A stretch of 64,000 nt of DNA, from contig DIYI01000009.1 of assembly GCA_002428965.1 (NCBI GenBank), forward strand, positions 300,418 to 364,417, in the 5' to 3' direction. The notes below the pieces were generated by a model that saw only the letters and a program-made list of their open reading frames with translations, searched no databases and was not told the origin of the DNA. The stretch is from Jejuia sp. UBA6058. GTDB lineage: Bacteria > Bacteroidota > Bacteroidia > Flavobacteriales > Flavobacteriaceae. Each line of letters opens with the position of its first letter. The stretch's first letter is position 1. A program made the position numbers and the translations under genes. Below are positions 17,102 through 26,071 of the stretch, piece by piece.

Positions 17102-18604
17102 TTATTGGTTGGTAATCACATTATCCACGTCAATCACAATGCGCCTGTAATCAAATAGAGTCGCTATTTTGTTTTCATCATTTATTTCTAAAATAAGATG
17201 GATTTGACTTCCAGTTGCACCCGTGGGAATGTATAATTGAGTTTTAGCTTCAGTACTATTTTCTATATGAATATCGCCTGCGTAAGTCCCCGCTTCTTTG
17301 TACACCCACCAACTATAGTTTAAGGCATCACCATCAGAATCTTTTGATAATGAAGCATCTAAGTTTATTATTTCTCCGGCATTAGCATTTATTCTAACAA
17401 TAGTATTTGAAGCATCTCCATTAAAAACAGCAACAGGATGATGATTCGCCTCCTCAAAAGGTTTTACACACCAATCCATTCTACAAATTTGATCATTAAA
17501 CATTGCCCTTCTCCATCGCCATATGGGCACATAATTATTGCTGTAGGTTTCACCATCGTTGAGATCTACCCAATAATCGCTTACTTCTCGATAGGTGTAA
17601 AATGGTGCAACTTTCGTTTCATCTTCCTTAATATCTTTATGTCTTGACCAAAAATCAGGTGTTTTTCCCGCTGTAAAACGGCCACCCCAACCACCCCAAG
17701 ACGGTTGATTGATATCAAACAAGCCTTTATTGATCAAACCCATCCAAGGGATGGTTCCGCCACCTTCCATAAAATTAACAACGCCATCTCCCCATGCGTG
17801 AAAGCGACGTTCTGGATACATATCACCTAAAGCTCCGTGACCGTTCATGACATGCTCCTTTAGCCAATTTAATTGACCTTCAGCTGAAGCTTCAAATGGT
17901 TGCCAGTAGTTTGGACCTACATTTTTCCTATTAGGTCCACCGTAAGCATAGGTTTGATAATTACTTCGTATCCAATGAATTTTTGGAAAATTATGACAAA
18001 TCCATGCACCGGCATTATCTTGAGCACCGTTTTCAAATACGCGCAGTTTCGCAATAAAATCATTCAATTCCTGTTTAGAATGATTCGCCTTGTAATCTAC
18101 AATGGCTTGTGCTAAAGTATTAGACCCAGCATTGACTACAACCCAAATTGGTCGTATATCATCTTTTTCTAACGCTTTAATGATGAGCTTTGAACCTGCA
18201 CTTGAATTACCTTCAAAAACATCTTCTATACCATATCCTTTTTGACCGGCAACGACAACAGACTTCAGGTAATCTGGTTCCGGCCAACCTGTAGCATGCA
18301 ATTTTAAATTTGGTAAAACTTTTGCGTAAGCGTCAATAATATCAATATATAATTCGGGGTGCGTTACCCAATTGTATTCCCCAAGATGAGAACCTGGTCT
18401 TATAAATTTACCTGTCACGGCAATTAATCCTTCAATATCAAATTCATTGGAACAGGTAATCATATGTATCATCTGTTGCATTTCATCAGGCTCGTTACCC
18501 ATGTCTGCTAAAATGATTAGTCTTTGATTATCTGTCTGATAAGTATTCTGACAATAAGAACTCGAAGCACAAATAAAACCAAGAATGATTATAACTTTTT
18601 TCAT
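17102..18604 (-). CDS. DUF1593 nucleoside-hydrolase-like secreted protein
   Basis: 500-residue protein with a signal peptide ending near residue 18 (SSYCQ). The N-terminal part (25-360) has the DUF1593 signature RLIILADMGNEPDEMQQM and WVVVNAGSNTLAQAI, an inosine-uridine-nucleoside-hydrolase-like fold. The C-terminal ~110 residues form a beta domain of the cellulose-binding Sde182 type (LDASLSKDSDGDALNYSWWVY). Such proteins occur in glycan utilisation loci of marine bacteria, with poorly defined activity, presumably hydrolysis of an N- or O-glycosidic bond. Short spacing (17 bases) from the upstream GH2 gene indicates an operon. Confidence 0.85.
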   Translation of the reverse strand: MKKVIIILGFICASSSYCQNTYQTDNQRLIILADMGNEPDEMQQMIHMITCSNEFDIEGLIAVTGKFIRPGSHLGEYNWVTHPELYIDIIDAYAKVLPNLKLHATGWPEPDYLKSVVVAGQKGYGIEDVFEGNSSAGSKLIIKALEKDDIRPIWVVVNAGSNTLAQAIVDYKANHSKQELNDFIAKLRVFENGAQDNAGAWICHNFPKIHWIRSNYQTYAYGGPNRKNVGPNYWQPFEASAEGQLNWLKEHVMNGHGALGDMYPERRFHAWGDGVVNFMEGGGTIPWMGLINKGLFDINQPSWGGWGGRFTAGKTPDFWSRHKDIKEDETKVAPFYTYREVSDYWVDLNDGETYSNNYVPIWRWRRAMFNDQICRMDWCVKPFEEANHHPVAVFNGDASNTIVRINANAGEIINLDASLSKDSDGDALNYSWWVYKEAGTYAGDIHIENSTEAKTQLYIPTGATGSQIHLILEINDENKIATLFDYRRIVIDVDNVITNQ

Positions 18605-18621
18605 TTTTGAATTAGTTTAAT

Positions 18622-21531
18622 TTACTTCCATTCACTCAGTTCAAAAGCATTTATCCAAATACCTTTGTCTCCTTTACCATTAAAATTAATAATTACTGAA
18701 TTTTGTCCGTCTGAAGTGAATTCTAAAATACCCATACCTGGATCTTTCCATTGCATTTGCTTGCCTTCGGTAACATTTACCTCTACTCTTTTATCAACAA
18801 TGAAAGATTCCGAAGAGATTATAATCTCTTTTTCGTAAGGTAATTTATGGATGGTAACTGATTTTAGTTTCTCCTTATTAGGGTCCATTGAGTCTGAATT
18901 GCTACTCGGGGCATGGTGCCATGTGACTAATTTATAAGTGCCTTTTGGTAAGTTTTCAAAAATTAGATTAATGCCTTTGTCATCTATTCCTAAAGCGCCT
19001 TCGCCATAGGCGTAATTGTATTTTCCAATAACGTTCATTTCACCTAGCCAACGTATCACACCGTCATTAGAACCTGTAGTTATTTTAGCAGAACTCCCTT
19101 TAAAATTTGAAAATCCATAGGTATTTACCTTATTATCAGAACCATACCAAGGTTGCCAGTCAAATTGTACTAATTGGTCTGAAGCACCAAGATCTACTCT
19201 TTCTCTTTTAAAATCATAAATTGCTCTGGCATTTTTTTGTACAATGTTATTGTTACAAGACACTAAAGCTACGGTTGCACTATTAGATTTTAACCCTTTG
19301 CATTTTGCTACAACCGTAATTTTACCAGCAGTATTACCTGCTCGAATTAAAGCTGGAGCGACGCCATATTCGGTAAACATCGGATTAGCATTTATATCAA
19401 TATTATCTCCAATGATGGTTGCATCACCTTTTATTGAAAATTGAATTAAATGGTCGGTATCATGTACTGGTGTTCCATTTTTATCAACCACGGTGGCGTA
19501 TGCAACCAGAATGTCAGAACCATCAGCAACAAATTGTCTACCGCTGGTATCTAAATTCAACTGGATTGCATATGCTTTTTCTGGAGTTAGTTTTGAAACT
19601 TCTTTAGTTTCGCCATTTTCAAAATACCCTTTGGCAGTTAATCTTCCTGGTTTGTAATCAACATTTTTAAAGTGAAATGGTGGGTGATCCAACCCTTTAT
19701 AAATGCTATCCTGACTTGGTTTAATGCGTTCAATAAAATCTCCATTTAATGACAATTCAATTTCATCAGCATTACTGTATACCGTAATTTCTTTAGTATC
19801 TGGCACCCATTCTTCTTTAATGTTTATAAATGGAGCTTCTAACATTTCGGATTTGTACCATTCTAAATACGGTCTTGGGTCTCTAAAAATGGTCATCATA
19901 CCAGCCCTTGTGCGGTCTCTTTTATCATTAGCCCTTGAATGTGTTGGGTGAAAGGTGTAATAAGCATGGGCAGTCCATGAAATTAACCCTAACATCAGCG
20001 GGTCATTCTTAAAAGGAGCTACAGCATGGGCACCACGTTCACCTTCCATAGCAAAAATGGGTTCACTTCTATCCCAAAGCACTGGGCCATACATCATATT
20101 GGCGTTAATATCGGTTAACCCTGAGGTTTGCCACCCCGTCCAACGTGAATTTTGTGAGGCCGTCAAGCGCGTTGCGTCTTCCTGTTTCATCGTATTATGA
20201 ACCTGTGGAACGTATCCTCTATGATTTACACCACCTCCCCACATGACTATAGACGGATGGTTTCTGTGATTACGAACCATCGTTCTTCCGGCCTTTTCTA
20301 AGTTTTCCCACCAAAGGTCTTTATCTGAAATCGAAATCCATGTTGGTACTTCTTCATAGACTAAAATCCCTAACTCATCACAAGCATCTATGAGCGCATC
20401 ATCTTGTGGATAATGAGCAGTTCTCATAATGTTCCAACCGTATTCTTTAAACTGAAGCATGTCTTTATAATGTAGCGAATTTGGAACCGCATCTCCTAAA
20501 TATGGGTATTGTTGATGGCGATTGGCCCCTATTAATTCAATAGGCTCGTTATTCAAAATAAAACCACGAACAGGATCTAATTCAAATTTTCTTAATCCTA
20601 TTTTATTTTCTACAAAGTCAACTTCATTTCCGTCTACCACAACAACACTATTCACCCTATACAAATAAGGACTATCAATGCCCCAGAAATGAACATTATC
20701 TTCTAAACTCCCTATTTGATTGAATTGATATTCTTGTCCAGACAAAATATTAGCATCTTCAATTAATTTTAGAACAACAAGCCCGTCTTTATCAATGACT
20801 CTCGTAAGTAGTTGACATTTTACCGATTTTTCCTCTTCATTTTTAACAGAAGTCTTAATGGAAATTACGGCGTTCTTATTGACAACATCGATTGTTGGCG
20901 TTGTGATATTTACCCCCGAATTTATAGTTTCCCAATTGAATGTGACATGTACAGGATTGGTTTCAACAAGGTAAACATCTCTATAAAGTCCACTAAATTT
21001 AACATAATCAAACGGACCAGGGTCTGGTGGTACCATTTCATTTCTTCTGTTATCTGCTAAAATGGTGATTTGGTTATCTTTTCCTTTTTCAACATAATCC
21101 GTGATATCAAAATGAAACGGTGTATAACCACCAACAGCATGTTGACCAACGTGTTTTCCGTTAACCCATAAGTCCGTAACTTGATGGACACCTTCAAACT
21201 CCAAAAACACTTTTTTATTTGAATGGCCAACTGAAATCGTTTTTCTATACCAGCCAACATTTCTATGAAAAACCAATTGTGTTTTTTCATCTTGTAATCC
21301 ATCTAACGTAAGGGAAGTTAATTTTAGAGTATGAGGCACATTTATGGTTGCCCATTCAGAATCATCTAAATCTCTCTTGTAGTTCTCAGCTTCTGGGGCT
21401 CCTAAATAAAATTTCCAATTTTGGTTAAGTCTTATCTTTGTGCGGTCTGTGTCCGGAAAGCCGTGCGGTAAATTTTGAGAAAACAAAGTTGTTGTAAATA
21501 AAAAGAAAAGGAGTGGTGAAAACCGAGTCAT
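18622..21531 (-). CDS. Secreted GH2-family protein with altered acid/base position
   Basis: 969-residue GH2-type protein with a signal peptide (ends TLFSQ). The jelly-roll domain spans about 30-200, the Ig-like domain 200-320, the barrel 320-600, then C-terminal beta modules (DUF4982-like) and a last module (about 800-969) of malectin/CBM type. At the usual WxxxNE acid/base site it reads WGGGVNHRGY, so the expected Glu is H437 after N436. The likely nucleophile is E496 or E498 in AMEGERG. It may therefore use a different acid, or be a specialised subfamily. It is co-transcribed with DUF1593 and the large lipoprotein, and probably acts in the periplasm. Confidence 0.85.
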   Translation of the reverse strand: MTRFSPLLFFLFTTTLFSQNLPHGFPDTDRTKIRLNQNWKFYLGAPEAENYKRDLDDSEWATINVPHTLKLTSLTLDGLQDEKTQLVFHRNVGWYRKTISVGHSNKKVFLEFEGVHQVTDLWVNGKHVGQHAVGGYTPFHFDITDYVEKGKDNQITILADNRRNEMVPPDPGPFDYVKFSGLYRDVYLVETNPVHVTFNWETINSGVNITTPTIDVVNKNAVISIKTSVKNEEEKSVKCQLLTRVIDKDGLVVLKLIEDANILSGQEYQFNQIGSLEDNVHFWGIDSPYLYRVNSVVVVDGNEVDFVENKIGLRKFELDPVRGFILNNEPIELIGANRHQQYPYLGDAVPNSLHYKDMLQFKEYGWNIMRTAHYPQDDALIDACDELGILVYEEVPTWISISDKDLWWENLEKAGRTMVRNHRNHPSIVMWGGGVNHRGYVPQVHNTMKQEDATRLTASQNSRWTGWQTSGLTDINANMMYGPVLWDRSEPIFAMEGERGAHAVAPFKNDPLMLGLISWTAHAYYTFHPTHSRANDKRDRTRAGMMTIFRDPRPYLEWYKSEMLEAPFINIKEEWVPDTKEITVYSNADEIELSLNGDFIERIKPSQDSIYKGLDHPPFHFKNVDYKPGRLTAKGYFENGETKEVSKLTPEKAYAIQLNLDTSGRQFVADGSDILVAYATVVDKNGTPVHDTDHLIQFSIKGDATIIGDNIDINANPMFTEYGVAPALIRAGNTAGKITVVAKCKGLKSNSATVALVSCNNNIVQKNARAIYDFKRERVDLGASDQLVQFDWQPWYGSDNKVNTYGFSNFKGSSAKITTGSNDGVIRWLGEMNVIGKYNYAYGEGALGIDDKGINLIFENLPKGTYKLVTWHHAPSSNSDSMDPNKEKLKSVTIHKLPYEKEIIISSESFIVDKRVEVNVTEGKQMQWKDPGMGILEFTSDGQNSVIINFNGKGDKGIWINAFELSEWK

Positions 21532-21652
21532 GATTTAGTTTGTTTAGTTGATTTAAAAGTACCACTTATAAATTTTTCTTCCTCGAAAAATATGATAATT
21601 AAGAAGAAAATACTGGTCACTTTTATGAAAGAACAAATAAAAAGACCGGGGT

Positions 21653-23059
21653 CTACTTTTGAGCGTATTTGGGGTCGCTATTATTGAAATCTTCTACATC
21701 CGAAATCAAAATGTCAGGTCTTTCGTCTTCGTTTTCTATCCAAAAATTGTGGTTTTCAAAATTTAGTTCTTTTACATGTCTTGCCATTAGTCCATAAGAA
21801 GGCAATACGCCAAAAAAGCTAAACTCTGGGTACCTTTCTACATCTTCTGGCACAATACTATTTTTATGTTTTAATTTGCCTCCACCAGGTAAAACTATAT
21901 TGATGTTTTTAAAACTAAGTTTACCTATTTTATGGTTTGGAGTTCCTGTGATAAAAATCCCAGTTGGTGGAGAAACTCTGGAATCTTGAAGATTGGCAGA
22001 CTTTGCATTTACATTTGAAATACTAATATCATTAATAGTTCCTACTTTCTGCTTTTCAGCATAACGATAGGTACGCAGTCTTTTCCCAAGCCTTACAAAA
22101 ATTGGCATATCCACATTATTCATCTCCAAACTATCTATCACTATATTTGAAATATTTGCACCATCAACACTTAATATTTTAATACCTCCACCTTTGGTAT
22201 CGTGTATTTTACATCTTCGGATATCAATATTACGCATATCTCCCATAGATTCTGTACCAAACTTGAGAGCTCCCCAATCACTTTTCAAATTACAATCAGA
22301 CACGGTAACATTGTAGGTAGGTTTAGGGCTGGTAGTTTTTATACAAATAGCATCATCACCACTATCAATATCGCAGTCAGTAATCTTAACGTCATAACTA
22401 GAATCTATATCTATACCATCATTGTTTTTATTGGCATGACTATGGATATTCAACGCACTAATTGTAATACCATTACTTTGATAAAAATGGCATGTCCACG
22501 CCGCAGGGTTTCTAAGAGAAAGTCCTTCCATCCTTATATTTTGACTTCTAACAAAGCGAACAAGAAACGGTCTATTTGACACCAGTTTATTAATCGTATT
22601 TTTTTCGTAGCCCTTTTCTTTTAGTGTCTGTCGTAACGTTTTTTGCCGAAATTTCTGCCCTTTCCCATCAATAAAACCTTCACCTACCAAACCGATGTTT
22701 TTTGCATCAATAGCTCCAATTAAACATTTACCGCGTACTTGACCAGTGGCATCAACAAAATTATCTATGTTTTTATAATCTTCAGGATTTTCGCTACCAA
22801 TTAAAGACGCATTTTTATCAATTCGCAACGTTACATTATCTTTTAAGATTATTGTTCCTGTAATAAAATGACCATTGGAAACTAAAACCTCTCCACCTCC
22901 TGATTCGTGGCATGCATCTATTGCTGCTTGAATAGCGCCTGTATTATTTGTTTTACTGTCTCCTATAGCGCCAAAATCTTTGATATTACAAAACGACGTA
23001 CTTTTTGAACATCCGAGAAAAAGGAAAAATGCAATAAAAACAAAATGAGTAATCTTCAC
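21653..23059 (-). CDS. GH28-family pectinase-like lipoprotein
   Basis: 468-residue right-handed beta-helix protein of the polygalacturonase family, exported as a lipoprotein (LGC, Cys17). The N-terminal pectate-lyase-like motif DFGAIGDSKTNNTGAIQAAIDAC is clear. Catalytic motifs are partly altered: NND at 212-214 in place of NTD, GDD with D235-D236 intact, ALKFGT (264-269) where GHG with histidine is usual, and GIK (292-294) in place of RIK. It probably cuts a uronic-acid-containing glycan in an exo manner, though the missing histidine leaves this open. It is the first gene of the run GH28-GH2-DUF1593-lipoprotein, 121 bases before the GH2 gene. Confidence 0.87.
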   Translation of the reverse strand: MKITHFVFIAFFLFLGCSKSTSFCNIKDFGAIGDSKTNNTGAIQAAIDACHESGGGEVLVSNGHFITGTIILKDNVTLRIDKNASLIGSENPEDYKNIDNFVDATGQVRGKCLIGAIDAKNIGLVGEGFIDGKGQKFRQKTLRQTLKEKGYEKNTINKLVSNRPFLVRFVRSQNIRMEGLSLRNPAAWTCHFYQSNGITISALNIHSHANKNNDGIDIDSSYDVKITDCDIDSGDDAICIKTTSPKPTYNVTVSDCNLKSDWGALKFGTESMGDMRNIDIRRCKIHDTKGGGIKILSVDGANISNIVIDSLEMNNVDMPIFVRLGKRLRTYRYAEKQKVGTINDISISNVNAKSANLQDSRVSPPTGIFITGTPNHKIGKLSFKNINIVLPGGGKLKHKNSIVPEDVERYPEFSFFGVLPSYGLMARHVKELNFENHNFWIENEDERPDILISDVEDFNNSDPKYAQK

Positions 23060-23165
23060 GAATACTTTAGTTTAGTTTTTGGTTTGGTTGTATTACTTCT
23101 TATGGAAGGCTAGTAAAATTCTTTATTTATTAATAAAAACCAAAATACAAATGTGTAGAAATTCA

Positions 23166-23177
23166 GAACAAATGTTC
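23166..23177. promoter_or_regulatory. GAACA-AA-TGTTC inverted repeat upstream of GH28
   Basis: The 12-base inverted repeat GAACAAATGTTC lies 107 bases upstream of the GH28 start codon. Its arms are the same pentamers as in the LacI operator arms but in the opposite order. It could be a regulator site for the minus-strand glycan operon. Short and unproven. Confidence 0.35.
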
Positions 23178-23257
23178 ATAAGCTTCTTCTAAATATCTTA
23201 ACTGGATAAATATTAAAGGGCTTTTAGGGCAAACCAAAATATTGAGCGTTTTGACAT

Positions 23258-24058
23258 CTAATTACCAATAAACTCTAAAAAACCAAACTCCTGTGGTTGA
23301 TGAAAATCTTTCTTATAATTTTCAAATGGAAAAATGGTTGAAGTAACCCTGCGCTCCCCTTCTACTTCATTGCGCTCTTGACGCATAGCTAAAAACATCC
23401 ACTTATTTCCTGCTTTCACAGGTTCGAAATCTGCTAAAAAACCAAAAGTGGCTATTGGGATTTCCAACTCCATAGTCCAACCCCCGTCAATATCAGAGTT
23501 GTCGTTTATGGTACCATCATACATTATTTCAACTTTATATTCAGGATTAAAAGGCTTAAAACCCACATGATTTTCTTGATAGTAATTATTGAAATAAATA
23601 ATATCATTTGCTGCCTTATTCAAGTTAATTTCAAAACAAAAGTGAGTATCTAAAGGTTCCGGAACAGGAATAAGAAATACTTCAGCACAATCATCTAAAA
23701 ATGGTACACCATCGCGTCTGGTTTCTCTAGCCGTTAGAAAATTATCTTCAAACTCAAAGAAAAAGAAAAGACTTTCCTCACTCCAAAGTGCTCTAAACTT
23801 TGATTTCTGTTTATCATCCGGTTTTTCAGTATTATAAAAATAGTCAAAGGTACCAACCTCCGCGCTGCCCCATACATCTTCTAGCATTAATCCATCTATG
23901 GTAATAGACCCCTTGGTTTTTAAAGCCTGAAACACAGGAATAGTTTTGGTTTTAGTTTCAGCTTCAGTTTGGAGCCTTATCTCATTTTTGCAGGAGTATA
24001 AAGTGGTAAAAAAAAGAAAAATAGTTGCAGCTAGTTTAGTGCATCGCATATTGCTCAA
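23258..24058 (-). CDS. CBM9-like carbohydrate-binding lipoprotein
   Basis: 266-residue lipoprotein with lipobox LYSC (Cys23). Residues about 45-260 match the family-9 carbohydrate-binding fold: GSITIDGLMLEDVWGSAEVGTF, WSEESLFFFFEFED, DDCAEVFL and MELEIPIATFGF. Such proteins in Bacteroidota stand alone and are thought to bind sugars at the cell surface or periplasm. It precedes the GH28-led operon by about 200 bases on the same strand and so may be part of the same locus. No catalytic residues are apparent. Confidence 0.83.
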   Translation of the reverse strand: MSNMRCTKLAATIFLFFTTLYSCKNEIRLQTEAETKTKTIPVFQALKTKGSITIDGLMLEDVWGSAEVGTFDYFYNTEKPDDKQKSKFRALWSEESLFFFFEFEDNFLTARETRRDGVPFLDDCAEVFLIPVPEPLDTHFCFEINLNKAANDIIYFNNYYQENHVGFKPFNPEYKVEIMYDGTINDNSDIDGGWTMELEIPIATFGFLADFEPVKAGNKWMFLAMRQERNEVEGERRVTSTIFPFENYKKDFHQPQEFGFLEFIGN

Positions 24059-24093
24059 ATTAATAAAGTCTTAAAGATACCTTATATTAAAGC

Positions 24094-24122
24094 AAAAAGC
24101 ACTTCATTTTGAAGTGCTTTTT
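24094..24122 (-). terminator. Bidirectional intrinsic terminator
   Basis: AAAAAGCACTTC (24094-24105) pairs with GAAGTGCTTTTT (24111-24122) around a 5-base loop, giving A- and T-tracts on both sides. It terminates the small coiled-coil gene on the minus strand. Confidence 0.88.
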
Positions 24123-24144
24123 GTTATTTATTATTATTAAAAAT

Positions 24145-24471
24145 CTAACTCGCTTGTTGCTGACCAGACATTTTAGCTTTCATCTTTTCAACTTTCTGTT
24201 GCTCTGAAGTAGCTCCTGCAAAGTTTACCTTTTCAAGTCTATTGAGTTCTAATCGAATCTCTTCACTACGCTTCCTTAACTTCTCCAACTTTTCATTGTG
24301 TTCCTTTCTTCTTTGAGTACGCGCTTCTTTTTTAATCGCTTCTAAACGCTCTAATTCTTGTTGCTTCTTCTTTTCTTTGGCTCTTTCCATGGCAACTGTA
24401 CCATAAGCATAACCATACATGCACAAAAAAAGCAATGCTATTAAACCTAAAATAACTAAGCCGTTTTCCAT
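24145..24471 (-). CDS. Small membrane-anchored coiled-coil protein
   Basis: 108-residue protein with one N-terminal membrane segment (residues about 5-26, GLVILGLIALLFLCMYGYAYG). A highly charged Lys/Glu/Arg-rich coiled coil follows (about 30-85) and a polar tail. No enzyme motif is visible. It is transcribed alone, with its own terminator. Function unknown; it would expose a charged helix to one side of the membrane, probably the cytoplasm. Confidence 0.7.
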   Translation of the reverse strand: MENGLVILGLIALLFLCMYGYAYGTVAMERAKEKKKQQELERLEAIKKEARTQRRKEHNEKLEKLRKRSEEIRLELNRLEKVNFAGATSEQQKVEKMKAKMSGQQQAS

Positions 24472-24645
24472 ATTTATAATTTTATCGAGGGAAAATTATT
24501 TTTTTACTGTTTTGAAACAGTATTAGTTCATTTTTTGATAAAATTATAAAAAGACTTGGGTGAAGTAAAATAAAAAAGGCAAAATGCTTAAAAAAAAAGT
24601 TAAACGTTAAAAAAGCAATTTCTGATTAGAGATTCGTCCGTTATC

Positions 24646-25038
24646 TTAATCTAAATTATGGTCTTTCCAATTTAAATACCCACCCTTTAACTGATAAATG
24701 GAATCAAAACCAACAGCTTTAAAAGATGCCGCACTTCTTGAGCTTCGTTTACCAGATTTGCAATATATAAATATAGGATATTTTTTATCTAGCAGACCAA
24801 TACTAACGCCAAAACTATCGGAAAAATAGTCTATATTTTTTGCTCCTTTAATGTGACCTTTATTATACTCCTCTGAGGTTCGAACATCTATTAGTTGCAC
24901 ATTGTCGTTCTCAATTTTAGCTTTAAAAGCGCCAGGATTCAAAACAAATGAAGAATCTTTAGAAGGGCTGCAACTAAAACCTACTAATTGAAGCACTATT
25001 AAAAGGATGTATTTTGTTAATAGAATATTACCCTTCAA
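24646..25038 (-). CDS. Rhodanese-like lipoprotein
   Basis: Single-domain rhodanese of 130 residues with an N-terminal lipoprotein signal (LVGFSC). The active loop is FIYCKSGKRSSRSA, with the catalytic Cys in YCKSG; VQLIDVRTSEEYNKGHIKGAKNID is the typical CH2A motif. It should bind persulfide sulfur in the periplasm. Its start overlaps the end of the upstream rhodanese gene by 11 bases, so the two are translationally coupled and give one cytoplasmic and one exported copy. Confidence 0.88.
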   Translation of the reverse strand: MKGNILLTKYILLIVLQLVGFSCSPSKDSSFVLNPGAFKAKIENDNVQLIDVRTSEEYNKGHIKGAKNIDYFSDSFGVSIGLLDKKYPIFIYCKSGKRSSRSAASFKAVGFDSIYQLKGGYLNWKDHNLD

Positions 25039-25348
25039 AATCTACAACATCTCCTGCCCATTGCAACATACCTCCTTCTAGATTATAGGCCTTTTCAAAA
25101 CCTAGCTCTTCCATTATTTGACAGGCTTGACCACTGCGATTTCCTGAACGACAGTAAACGTAGTAGCTTTTATTTTTATCTAGCTCATCTAGAGCATCTA
25201 GAAACTCTTGTCCTTTATATATATCTAAATGAATTGCATTTGGAATTATACCATCAGCAACTTCATCATCCGTTCTTACATCTAGTACCATAGCATTATC
25301 ATCATTTTCTAATTGCTCAACCCACTCTTCTTGTGTTAAATCTTCCAT
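25028..25348 (-). CDS. Rhodanese-like domain protein (cytoplasmic)
   Basis: 106-residue single-domain rhodanese without signal peptide. The catalytic loop is YVYCRSGNRSGQA and the N-terminal part has MVLDVRTDDEVADGIIPNAIHLD. It probably moves sulfane sulfur between thiol carriers. It is the upstream member of an overlapping pair with the exported rhodanese, downstream of the thioredoxin-like genes on the same strand but separated from them by a terminator. Confidence 0.9.
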   Translation of the reverse strand: MEDLTQEEWVEQLENDDNAMVLDVRTDDEVADGIIPNAIHLDIYKGQEFLDALDELDKNKSYYVYCRSGNRSGQACQIMEELGFEKAYNLEGGMLQWAGDVVDFEG

Positions 25349-25394
25349 TATTTTCGTTATTTCTGCAAATTTAAAATTTCTCGAAGTTATAGAC

Positions 25395-25427
25395 GAAAAA
25401 AAATCCGAAGTATTACGCCTCGGATTC
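25395..25427 (-). terminator. Intrinsic terminator of the thioredoxin-like gene
   Basis: AATCCGA (25402-25408) and TCGGATT (25420-25426) form the stem. On the minus strand the hairpin is followed by a run of T, so it ends transcription from the gene at 25448-26068. Confidence 0.82.
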
Positions 25428-25447
25428 TTGAATTTATTCCATTACAG

Positions 25448-26068
25448 TTACACCTTAATAGTACAACCTATGGCTTTAGTTTTCTTAATTTTTATTTCTT
25501 CACCGTTTAAAAGGGCATCAACCGCATCTTCAAGATATGTTTCTGATACAGCAGCTGGGTTTCTAGAACTGTCGTCTATTGCACCAATATATTTAACAAC
25601 TAACCCCTTACTTGTTTTCTGCAGTACATAATTATGTGGTGTTTTAGTAGCTCCAAATTTAGGATACACTTTTTGTCCTTCATCCACTAAATAAGGAAAT
25701 GTGAAACCTTTTTCTTTTGCTCTTTGTTGCATTGCTTTAAAATCATCACCAGGTTTTACATCAGGGTTGTTTGGGTTTATAGCAATAACTGGGTAACCTT
25801 TGGCAGCATACTTTTTGTCCAATGCTATAATTCTATCTTCATAAGCAATGGCAAACGGACATGTATTGCACGTAAATGTAAGTATGAAACCTTTAGCATC
25901 TTGGTAGTCGGCCAGAGAGACCATCTTTCCATTAATATTTTTTAAAGAAAAATCCTCAACTACATCTCCCACATCGTATCCTTCGCTCTCAATAGATTCT
26001 TTTACTGTAAAAGCACTTGCAAAAATTAACAACACCATAAGAGGCGTCAGTTTCAATAGTTTTTTCAT
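25448..26068 (-). CDS. Secreted thioredoxin-like (AhpC/TSA-type) protein
   Basis: 206-residue exported protein (signal peptide MKKLLKLTPLMVLLIFASAF). The thioredoxin fold carries FTCNTCPFAIAYEDRI, a CxxC active site (CNTC) followed by Pro, typical of redoxin/AhpC-TSA family proteins of Bacteroidota with the TCNTCP signature. A C-terminal Cys near KAIGCTIKV is a possible third redox site. It probably handles thiol redox in the periplasm. It starts 3 bases after the stop of the TlpA-like gene, so both are in one operon. Confidence 0.87.
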   Translation of the reverse strand: MKKLLKLTPLMVLLIFASAFTVKESIESEGYDVGDVVEDFSLKNINGKMVSLADYQDAKGFILTFTCNTCPFAIAYEDRIIALDKKYAAKGYPVIAINPNNPDVKPGDDFKAMQQRAKEKGFTFPYLVDEGQKVYPKFGATKTPHNYVLQKTSKGLVVKYIGAIDDSSRNPAAVSETYLEDAVDALLNGEEIKIKKTKAIGCTIKV

Positions 26069-26071
26069 GTT

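Noticed and set aside
19244..19951. Open frames on the plus strand opposite the second GH2 gene
   Set aside because: They are overlapping shadows of a well-supported 969-residue coding sequence and have no recognisable protein features.
5826..24058. SusC/SusD (TonB-dependent receptor) pair in the glycan locus
   Set aside because: No TonB-dependent receptor or SusD-like lipoprotein is encoded in the window; the locus cannot be called a complete canonical PUL from this sequence.
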